This document shows, piece by piece, positions 35,055 through 64,000 of a DNA stretch of 64,000 nucleotides; position 1 is the first letter of the stretch; each line of letters opens with the position of its first letter. Location: NCBI RefSeq assembly GCF_019703515.2, contig NC_059373.1, positions 12,621,281 to 12,685,280 of the forward strand, read 5' to 3'. The translations under genes were made by a program, and so were the position numbers. The notes below the pieces were generated by a model, which saw nothing but the letters and a program-made list of their open reading frames with translations, made no database searches and had not been told where the DNA came from. This stretch comes from Myxocyprinus asiaticus (taxonomy: Eukaryota; Chordata; Actinopteri; Cypriniformes; Catostomidae).

Positions 35055-37880
35055 AAATCGTCCTGGTTACTTGCGTAACCTCCGTTCCCTGATGGAGGGA
35101 ACGAGACGTTGTGTCGATGTAGTGACACTAGAGGTCACTCTTGGGAGCCTGAAACACCTCTGGTCTTTGATAAAATGTCAATGAAAATTGGCGAGTGGTA
35201 TTTGCATGCCACTCCCCCGGACATAGGGTATAAAAGGAGCTAGTATGCAACCACTCATTCAGGTTTTATGCTGAGGAGCTGAGACAAGGTCCGGCCATTT
35301 CAGCGGGTAGTTCAGCGTTGTGGCAGGAGGGACACAAAGTCTTGTTCCCTCCATCAGGGAATGGAGGTTACACAAGTAACCAGGACATTCTCTATCTGTC
35401 ACTCACTCGACGTTGTGTCGATGTAGTGACACTAGGGGTCCCTATACAAAACGCCGCAACTGGCTGAACTGTGTTACGTGAACTGGCGGTGTGTGAGGGA
35501 AAGACAACTGTGTGCCTCGTAGCCAGCGCACCAGGCTGACACGTAACCTCCCCCAACATAGTTATGAGTGTCGAACGGCCCTTTGGGGACAAGTCGACAA
35601 TCCAAAAGATAGAGACAGGCTAACCCAGTCGTGGCCTCTTTTCCCCTTCTTTTTTTCCACTCCCTAAAAAACAAGGGGGATTATCCGACTGGGCTGCCAG
35701 GTCTAGTCGGGGGGTGTCCCTCCCAAGGGGAGGACACCGCGGAGACCACACCTCACCCAAAGAGAGGGGGGGATATTTAAGTGGAAAATACGTCATATGG
35801 TCTTGCCGACCATGTGGAGTGTCTCATGGTAGATCCTATCCAACAGGGGAGGAGTTCCTACAAACATGGAGACTGTGGCAGAGGGGACTCTGCCCAAGGA
35901 ATACGCAGTTTGCCAACAGGGAAACGAATTAGTGGAAGATATACATTGCATGGGGTTACCTTACAGGGAACCGCCACATGCAGAGCACCTACCCCAGAAC
36001 AGGGCTCTTAGTTAGCACGTGTACTGGGCCGGCAGCGAGTCTCTCCGAACACTCGACTGCCACAGGGCTCGGAGCAAGTCAACCAGGGAACATAGTTTGT
36101 GAACACTACTGGGAACTAATGGCGCATGTCTTCAGCTCAGAGGAGGTGAAAGGCACTATGTGCAAGCGATACACCCGGCCGGCTATCACGGGCTTATCCG
36201 CTTGTATTGCGTGCCACTACCTGGGACGAAACCGGTCCCACCCGGAGGTTGTAGAACCTTGCAAAGGTGTTGGGTGTTGCCCAGCCCGCTGCTGTGCAAA
36301 TGTCTGTTAGAGAGGCACCCCTGGCCAGGGCCCAGGAGGCTGCTACACCCCTGGTAGAATGGGCTCGTAGCCCTATGGGGGCGGCACGTCCTGGACCACT
36401 AATGTGGACATCGTCCGCCTGAGAGACCGCGCCGTGACCTTCGTCGCTCGGAGAACGAGGTCGGTCACCGAGCGCAGTTCCTGCATCAGATCTGGGGCGG
36501 AACTACCCTCGTGCAGTTCTTTTAGCGCCTTGGCTTGGTGGACCTGCAGGAGAGCCATGGCGTGCAGGGCAGTGGCGGCTTGTCCAGTAGTGCTCTAGGC
36601 TTTGGCCGTCAGGGATGACGTGGACCTACAGGGCTTGGACGGGAGCTTTGGGCGTCCGCGCCAGGTGGTGGTGCTCTGCGGGCATAGGTGCACCGTGAGC
36701 GCCTTATCCACCAGGGGAATCGCCATATAGCCATCGAGGGTAGTGAGGGCGGGGAACTGAGAAATTGGAACCGGGCAGTAAAAGGTGCTTCCCAAGATTT
36801 TGTCAGCTCCTCGTGCACTTCCGGGAAGAAAGGCACTGGAGCGGGGCACTGCTGCTTTGAGCGGCGCCGACAGCCCAGGAACCAATCATCGAGCCGCGAG
36901 GGTTCAGGGAAGAGTGGAGGGTTCCACTCCAGGGAAAGCATGTCCGTCATCTCTGCATCAGCCTGTGACTGGGTAATCGTCCCCGAAGGGGGGAGCCCAG
37001 CTGAGGCTTCTGCGTCCGAATGGACAAGCCCACTCTCTGATGCTGCGCTCGAGAGCTCATCAGCTTCGCGGGCTCCGAACAAGAGGTCGAACTCGCAGTG
37101 AGACGAGCCGGCGGACTCATCCAGAAGCCTGAACAGGGCAGACGAGCGTGCTGGGGAATGGGAGGTCTGTGGGGGGATATCCGGTGGAGGCGGTCCCATT
37201 GGGGTCCCCAAATCGCCCCCAGTGCTAACCGTGCTGGCCTCAAACCCGTAGGTAGAAGGGCCGAGGTGAGGAGCCGCTGGGGTGGCTCGCAACGTTGCCA
37301 TGGTCATGTTCTTTCAGTGAAAACATGAACCATCCACGAACGCTGCCTCCATGTGGGTCGCGCCCAGACACGAAAGACAGCGATCATGACTGTCTGAAGT
37401 TGAGAGGTAACGACCGCAACCAAGAATAACACACAATTGGAAAGGCATCTTTAATAAGACGTGTCTTTAAAAAGACGTTCCTTGTGTGCCGCTCTTTTAG
37501 AGAAATATACTCTTTCAGGAAAATATACTCTCTTTTTTCTGCCGAAGCGCCCAGGGGCGTTCTCTGCAGTGCACCAGTGCTGAGGAGGGAGAAGCCGCTG
37601 AAATGCGCCATCAGATCCAGCAGAGGTGAATGAACAGTTGTGAGAATTCAGCTCAATGAGCATGACCGTTCGGCTCCGAAGAGAAAATCTGAATGAGTAG
37701 TTGCATACCAGCTCCTTTTATACCCGTATGTCTGGGGGAGTGGCATGCAAATACCACTCGCCAATTTTCATTGGCCTTTTATCAAAGACCAGAGGTGTTT
37801 CGGGCTCCCAAGAGTGACCCCTAGTGTCACTACATCGACACAATGTCGAGTGAGTGACAGATAGGGAACACTGAGGGCAC
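35055..37880 (-). mobile_element. DIRS-like retroelement relic with inverted repeats
   Basis: Two arms face each other: 35103-35270 (GTTGTGTCGATGTAGTGAC, CTCTTGGGAGCCTGAAAC, TTTGCATGCCACTCC, GGTATAAAAGGAGC) and 37695-37851, which carries the same words inverted. The left side also holds CCTGGTTACTTGCGTAACC and, inverted, GGTTACACAAGTAACCAGG (35367-35385), recalling the internal complementary region of DIRS elements. Between the arms is a minus-strand gag-like relic. No reverse transcriptase or tyrosine recombinase is visible, so the copy is internally deleted. Class assignment rests on inverted rather than direct terminal repeats plus the gag resemblance. Edges are approximate. Confidence 0.55.
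36373..37307 (-). pseudogene. gag-like ORF1 relic of the DIRS-like element
   Basis: An open minus-strand frame of 232 codons (37307-36609) starts MTMATLRATP, is Ser/Pro/Ala-rich, and contains FFPEVHEELTKSW near codon 165. Homology appears to continue after frameshifts in 36885-36595 (TTLDGYMAIPLVDKAL, LPSKPCRSTSSL) and 36558-36373 (MALLQVHQAKALKEL, TDLVLRATKVTARSL). These words match my memory of the gag-type ORF1 repeated in fish retroelements. It is broken and should not be annotated as a host gene. Confidence 0.6.
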
Positions 37881-38470
37881 AGAGTGGGTGAACATGGAGT
37901 AAAACTCAACGGGAGCGTTTGTGTGCGAGATAGAAACTTATGGGAGCGGGAGGGAGCAGGATGGAAAAAAACAGTCCCGCACAGACCTCTAAACTAATCC
38001 TTTAAGATGTTTTTTTCAGCAAAGAGAAGATTGTTTTCTAAGGATATTTTCTTCATAACACTATTTAGTTGTCAGTGGTTAGGATAAATTAGGGTTTAGT
38101 AAAAGAGTCGGGGGATTTGATGTTTGATTTAATATAAACAGGATTGACATGTACAGTAGAACAGACGCAAAATATGAGATGTGGTCTAGGTCTAGGTCAC
38201 CAACCGTATGTTGTAATAGGTAGGTTGGTTTTTTTTGGAAACTCAAACTCGTCTTTCCTGATTAGAGATATCCCTATAGTTTTTAACATTGAAAGACATG
38301 CCTTTAGAGAGATTAGCTTATAAAGTGATATGGTAAACACATGTATCTTCATAGGAACCATAGCTCCATGGCTTTGGCAGCACGTTCACCACATATCTTC
38401 ATCAGTCTAGTCCTGAGTCCAGGTTTACATGCCGATTCCACTGGAACTTGTCCATTTTAAAGGTTAATTG
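37881..38470 (-). other. Probable kcnh8 3' UTR / downstream sequence
   Basis: Follows the kcnh8 stop codon. No canonical AATAAA was found on the minus strand before the DIRS-like element, so the 3' end is undefined. Confidence 0.3.
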
Positions 38471-59425
<20,955 letters not shown>

Positions 59426-60190
59426 CTGGCAGAGACGAGAAGGCATTAACTGTTGAGCATTTGCTGACAATGAAAAATAAAAATTCATGGCCAGTGAGAA
59501 ATATTAATGCCATAATTTAAGCAAATCTGAAAGTTTTTTTCTATATAGGCATTCAACAGGACAGAAAATCCTTTACTGTAAAATATCTATTAAAGGGGCT
59601 TTATAGCAATAGATCAAGCTTAAATAGCCTACAGAATATATATTCCATAACTATTGCTTTTATTTTTAAGTATAAACAAAATATATAAAATAGGATCATA
59701 CTTGTATTGAACTTTGTATTGACCCGAATATGAACTTTTACACATATCCTCACCACCAGTTTGGCAACACATGCACGGACACAAACACACACCCCCACAC
59801 ACCACTATTAGATCAGTTTGTCCAGTGCTTCAGGCAGTAACTAGTAGACAATATTCATCACAGCTTTTCTTATTATAATAAGACAGACAATTCTTATGGG
59901 AACCAGGCCCTTCATGTCCCAGCAGCACTAAATAATAACCCACGTTGTAACAGCCGCAATCTTTCACTTGACAGTCAAATATTATTAAACATCAGGAGCT
60001 CATAGTCTCAGAAGCAAAATAAATGAGAACATTAACACTATTAGGAGAGAAGAAAGGCTGAACTTAACTGCTGCTTAAGAATTACATGAGGGTGAAAATG
60101 AGGGTGGAGAGGGTGAGGCTGTAGCATGGGTTCATACACTGAGGTTTATTTGGTAATGTGTCAAAGTGGATTATAAACGAATACTCTTAA
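59426..60190 (-). other. kcnh8 intron sequence, nothing recognised
   Basis: Unique AT-rich sequence upstream of the S4-S5 exon. The S1-S3 exon was sought from here to the window end and not found. Confidence 0.35.
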
Positions 60191-60199
60191 ACTGCCCTT

Positions 60200-60575
60200 A
60201 CAAAAATGAACTGCAGTTAAACTGCAGTCTGATTGTAGTATTACTGCAATGTATGTAGTAAAAAGTGCAGTTTTGTGTAGTATTATAATGTTGTACTGCA
60301 CAATGACAAACTGTACTGCACTTACAATGCCTTTTAACTGCAGTACTGATATAGTGCACTACAGTACAATTGTAGATCAGTGTAGTAATACTACTACAGT
60401 TCAGTGAAGTATACCTGCATTCCACACTGGTATAACTGCAGTACATTGCAAAATAATAGCAGTCCAGTGAAGTATAATTTCAAATCAATGCAGTACAGCT
60501 ATAGTTTGTGTAGTTCACCTGCAGTTTAGTGCAGCTAAACAGCTGTACTCCAGTATAAATGGAGCTTCAATTGCA
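60200..60575. repeat. Degenerate array of ACTGCAGT-like words
   Basis: Dozens of CTGCAGT / GTACTGCA / GTAGT words are packed in about 370 bp without a fixed period. Because ACTGCAGT is its own inverse, the array is rich in short hairpins. Similar words return at 63870-64000. Confidence 0.55.
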
Positions 60576-60623
60576 AATGCATTTTTCATATTGAACAAAA
60601 CTGCAGTTCTAAAGCGTTCTAAA

Positions 60624-61500
60624 CTAGAGCTGTCGAAATTAACGTATGCGGTTAATTTACAATGTTTGGCACGCTGTTTATTTTTTTAAACATGATTAAC
60701 GTAATTACCAATTTAACATTAGATTCTGGCATTCTGTTCTATTCTGTGTGAGATCTAAACAGTAGTTGCAATAGGGCGGAACCTTTGCGATATAACCGAG
60801 AGACACACACACCACAAACAAACACACAGCATCAAAGTGATGGAGAAAGGACCTCTTAATGGTAATTTAATGTAAAAAAACCAATGAAGACGCAGCAAAC
60901 TAAAGACTCATTCACACGGGGGGCCAGGGTAGCTCAGCTAGTATTGATGCTGACTACCACCCCTGGGGTCACGAGTTTGAATCCAGGGTGTGCTGAGTGA
61001 CTCCAGCCAGGTCTCCTAAGCAACCAAATTGGCCTGGTTGCTAGGGAGGGTAGAGTCACAAAGGGTAACCTCCTCGTAGTCGCGATTAATGGTTCTCGCT
61101 CTCAATGGGGCACATGGTAAGTTGTGCCTGGATCGCGGAGAGTAGCATGAGCCTCCAGATGCGGAGTCTCCGCGGTGTCATGCACAACGAGCCATGTGAT
61201 AAGATGCATGGATTGATGGTCTCAGAAGCGGAGGGAACTGAGACTTGTCCTTCGCCACCCGGATTGAGGTGAGTAACCGCGCCACCACGAGGACCTACTA
61301 AGTGGGAACTGGGCATTCCAAATTGGGAGAAAATAAAAAAATAAGACTCATTCACACGACTCGGTGGAGTGAAGCAGTCAGCGTTTCCTTGGCGCCTCGT
61401 TGCACTTCTTTCTTACTGGACTATTTGGATGAAGTATCATTATGAGGGCAGTATTAGCGCTAAAAGCAAAACAAAGCCCTATTTGGATGGTCATTGTTTC
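60624..61500. repeat. hAT-like fragment interrupted by a SINE
   Basis: Starts CTAGAGCTGTCGAAATTAAC, a common hAT-type end. The sequence resumes after the SINE at 61343. The opposite terminus is not visible, so the right limit is a guess. Confidence 0.4.
60919..61342 (+). mobile_element. tRNA-derived SINE, full-length copy with 16-bp target duplication
   Basis: The head GGCCAGGGTAGCTCAGCTAG contains an A-box-like TAGCTCAGCTAG and a B-box-like GAGTTTGAATCC. The body continues AACCAAATTGGCCTGGTTGC, and the tail ends GGGCATTCCAAATTGGGAG plus A-rich sequence. The 16 bases AAGACTCATTCACACG flank it on both sides (60903-60918, 61343-61358), the mark of LINE-mediated insertion. Confidence 0.88.
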
Positions 61501-61526
61501 TCAGCGTGATGTCTGTGTGCGCGCAC

Positions 61527-61528
<2 letters not shown>

Positions 61529-61578
<50 letters not shown>
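61529..61578. repeat. (TC)n microsatellite
   Basis: About 25 CT units after GCGCGCACTCA. Confidence 0.95.
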
Positions 61579-61580
<2 letters not shown>

Positions 61581-61832
61581 GTAAGCAATCAAACATACAC
61601 ACTCTCTCTAGGAAGAGAGAGAAAAGCCCCACATACCACATACAGTAGAAAAAATTTGGAAAATATCAGGAAAAGTTAGATTAGCGCAACCTCTTTTTTT
61701 CTATTTTTCTTCTACGTAAGAGCTCCCACTCAGTGTGGTGGAGCAGGAATGTAACTATATTCAAGTGTATCATTTCCAACATTTCTACATATGCACATTA
61801 CTATACATCTTGACAAATAAGGTGTATATATA

Positions 61833-63403
61833 CAGGTGCTGGTCATATAATTAGAATATCATCAAAAAGTTGATTTATTTCACTAATTCCATTCAAAAAG
61901 TGAAACTTGTATATTATATTCATTCATTACACACAGACTGATATATTTCAAATGTTTATTTCTTTTAATTTTGATGATTATAACTGACAACTAAGGAAAA
62001 TCCCAAATTCAGTATCTCAGAAAATTAGAATATTGTGAAAAGGTTCAATACTGAAGACACCTGGTGCCACACTCTAATCAGCTAATTAACTCAAAACACC
62101 TGCAAAGGCCTTTAAATGGTCTCTCAGTCTAGTTCTGTACGCTACACAATCATGGGGAAGACTGCTGACTTGACAGTTGTCCAAAAGATGACCATTGATA
62201 CGTTGCACAAGGAGGGCAAGACACAAAAGGTCATTGCAAAAGAGGCTGGCTGTTCACAGAGCTCTGTGTCCAAGCACATTAATAGAGAGGCGAAGGGAAG
62301 GAAAAGATGTGGTAGAAAAAAGTGTACAAGCAATAGGGATAACCGCACCCTCGAGAGGATTGTGAAACAAAACCCATTCAAAAATGTGGGGGAGAACCAC
62401 TACGCACAGACGTATGCAAGACATGGGTTTCAGCTGTCGCATTCCTTGTGTCAAGCCACTCTTGAACAATAGACAGCGTCTGAAGCGTCTTGCCTGGGCT
62501 AAAGACAAAAAGGACTGGACTGCTGCTGAGTGGTCCAAAGTTATGTTCTCTGATGAAAGTAAATTTTGCATTTCCTTTGGAAATCAGGGTCCCAGAGTCT
62601 GGAGGAAGAGAGGAGAGGCACACAATCCACGTTGCTTGAGGTCCAGTGTAAAGTTTCCACAGTCAGTGATGGTTTGGGGTGCCATGTCATCTGCTGGTGT
62701 TGGTCCACTGTGTTTTCTGAGGTCCAAGGTCAATGCAGCCGTATACCAGGAAGTTTTAGAGCGCTTCATGCTTCCTGCTGCTGACCAACTTTATGGAGAT
62801 GCAGATTTCATTTTCCAACAGGACTTGGCACCTGCACACAGTGCCAAAGCAACCAGTATCTGGTTTAAGGACCATGGTATCCCTGTTCTTAATTGGCCAG
62901 CAAACTCGCCTGACCTTAACCCCATAGAAAATCTATGGGGTATTGTGAAGAGGAAGATGCGATATGCCAGACCCAACAATGCAGAAGAGCTGAAGGCCAC
63001 TATCAGAGCAACCTGGGCTCTCATAACACCTGAGCAGTGCCACAGACTGATCGACTCCATGCCACGCCGCATTGCTGCAGTAATTCAGGCAAAAGGAGCC
63101 CCAACTAAGTATTGAGTGCTGTACATGCTCATACTTTTCATGTTCATACTTTTCAGTTGGCCAAGATTTCTAAAAATCCTTTCTTTGTATTGGTCTTAAG
63201 TAATATTCTAATTTTCTGAGATACTGAATTTGGGATTTTCCTTAGTTGTCAGTTATAATCATCAAAATTAAAAGAAATAAACATTTGAAATATATCAGTC
63301 TGTGTGTAATGAATGAATATAATATACAAGTTTCACTTTTTGAATGGAATTAGTGAAATAAATCAACTTTTTGATGATATTCTAATTATATGACCAGCAC
63401 CTG
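61833..63403 (+). mobile_element. Tc1 element with about 202-bp terminal inverted repeats
   Basis: 1571 bp flanked by TA on both sides. The termini CAGGTGCTGGTCATATAATT and AATTATATGACCAGCACCTG open inverted repeats covering 61833-62034 and 63202-63403 that look identical by eye. Each repeat holds TTAGAATAT near its outer and inner end, the IR/DR layout of two transposase sites per end. The transposase on the plus strand is nearly full length but frameshifted. Confidence 0.92.
62152..63115 (+). pseudogene. Tc1 transposase (DD34E) with one small deletion/frameshift
   Basis: The ATG at 62152 starts MGKTADLTVVQKMTIDTL, followed by an HTH with SQSSVSKHINREAKG. This frame holds to about 62390 (PFKNVGE). 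The protein then continues in another frame from about 62390 (TTTHRRMQDMGFSCRI) to the stop at 63113-63115 (KGAPTKY). Catalytic residues are present: Asp in VMFSDESKF, Asp in FQQDLAPAHSA and, 34 residues on, Glu in SPDLNPIENLW. Roughly a dozen residues appear to be missing at the junction compared with the family as I remember it. No other stop interrupts either part. Confidence 0.88.
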
Positions 63404-63869
63404 TATAGAGTCATAATTCAGCATTTTTAAAATCTGTGATTAACTATAAAAAATCATGCAATGAAATATTTTAAACAACATTGCCAATAATGGGTGTTCT
63501 TTACATTACAGTACTGTAGTATAGAGGTCATGTACGTTGCATGTACTGTATCACATGTTCATGACACTTGATCTGATAATGTGTGAAAAAGTATGCCTTT
63601 AACTTTTTCATGTTTTTAACTTTTTCCATTTTTTTTTCATGTTTATTTTATACTTTTATATTTGTTAGTGAATGTTTAATTTGAAATATTGCGTTGCTGA
63701 TGCTCTGGTGTCTTAATGGCCAGGCACATCTTTAAAAGCTTTTAAACCTTTTTCAACATTTGAATGTCAATAAATTGCTGATTGCTAATAACCTGCATTG
63801 TGTTTGCAGTCACTGGTCAAGTTTTGAAGAATTTATGGAAGTACAGCAAATGTATTAAGTGTAGGAGTG
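63404..63869 (-). other. Upstream kcnh8 intron sequence, nothing recognised
   Basis: AT-rich; no exon. Confidence 0.35.
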
Positions 63870-64000
63870 CAGAGTGAAGTTCTAGTGAACAACAGTAGAA
63901 CTGCAGTACAAGTGTGGCAATTTGGACGCAGTATTCCTGCAGTTTTCAGTACTGCAATAAAAGTGTGGTAATTTGGACACAGTATTCCTGCAGTTTTCAT
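63870..64000. repeat. Second block of ACTGCAGT-like words with a direct repeat
   Basis: A unit of about 52-53 bp, containing TTTGGACGCAGTATTCCTGC then TTTGGACACAGTATTCCTGC, is repeated directly and reaches the window edge. It resembles the array at 60200-60575. Confidence 0.55.

Noticed and set aside
34978..36357. Several plus-strand frames over the 35-37 kb region
   Set aside because: Shadows of the DIRS-like element; the gag resemblance is only on the minus strand.
61086..61355. 89-codon minus-strand frame
   Set aside because: Falls within the SINE and its flank; not a protein gene.
62142..63072. Minus-strand and third-frame ORFs over the Tc1 transposase
   Set aside because: Opposite- or off-frame shadows of the DD34E transposase.

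Overview
The window is vertebrate nuclear DNA: spliced genes with GT-AG introns, CpG-rich promoters, a tRNA-derived SINE, and many Tc1/mariner, hAT-like and DIRS-like elements. Protein matches (KAT2B, RAB5A, KCNH8) and the repeat set point to a teleost, most likely a cyprinid; the species cannot be fixed from the sequence alone.

Layout. Three genes lie on the minus strand. (1) 666-866 is the first coding exon of kat2b (PCAF acetyltransferase), inside a CpG-rich promoter; the rest of the gene lies to the left of base 1. (2) 4789-8293 is the complete rab5a coding region in five coding exons (216 codons plus stop), with a probable non-coding first exon and ETS/CRE-bearing promoter near 14909-15170. 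(3) 38471-59425 is the 3' part of kcnh8 (ELK-type voltage-gated K+ channel, Kv12.1): ten exons run from S4 through the pore, C-linker, cyclic-nucleotide-binding-homology domain and tail to the stop (675 codons). Its PAS, S1-S3 and start exons lie beyond base 64000. The order and shared direction match, as I recall it, human chromosome 3p24 (KCNH8-RAB5A-KAT2B). EFHB and PP2D1, which intervene in human, are not visible here.

The rest is intron and intergenic DNA filled with mobile elements. 8760-11290 is a minisatellite split by a hAT-like element that itself holds a third element. 19985-22513 is a foldback holding a MITE and a Tc1 element with a broken transposase. About 35055-37880 is a DIRS-like relic with inverted repeats and a gag-like ORF. 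40441-41356 and 54664-55322 are two palindromic Tc1 derivatives. 61833-63403 is a Tc1 element with about 202-bp terminal repeats that look identical. About a dozen or more pieces of one TIR family (ends reading AAAGGGATAGTTCACCC) are scattered throughout. Two hAT-like copies show 8-bp target duplications, and one SINE shows a 16-bp target duplication.

The genes do not form a functional unit. KAT2B acetylates histones in the nucleus, RAB5A is the early-endosome GTPase, and KCNH8 is a plasma-membrane K+ channel; their proximity is ancestral synteny. I did not find a novel multi-gene system. The unusual material is the layered transposon architecture, a possible divergent exon at the kat2b promoter, and an about 230-nt pyrimidine tract before one kcnh8 exon.
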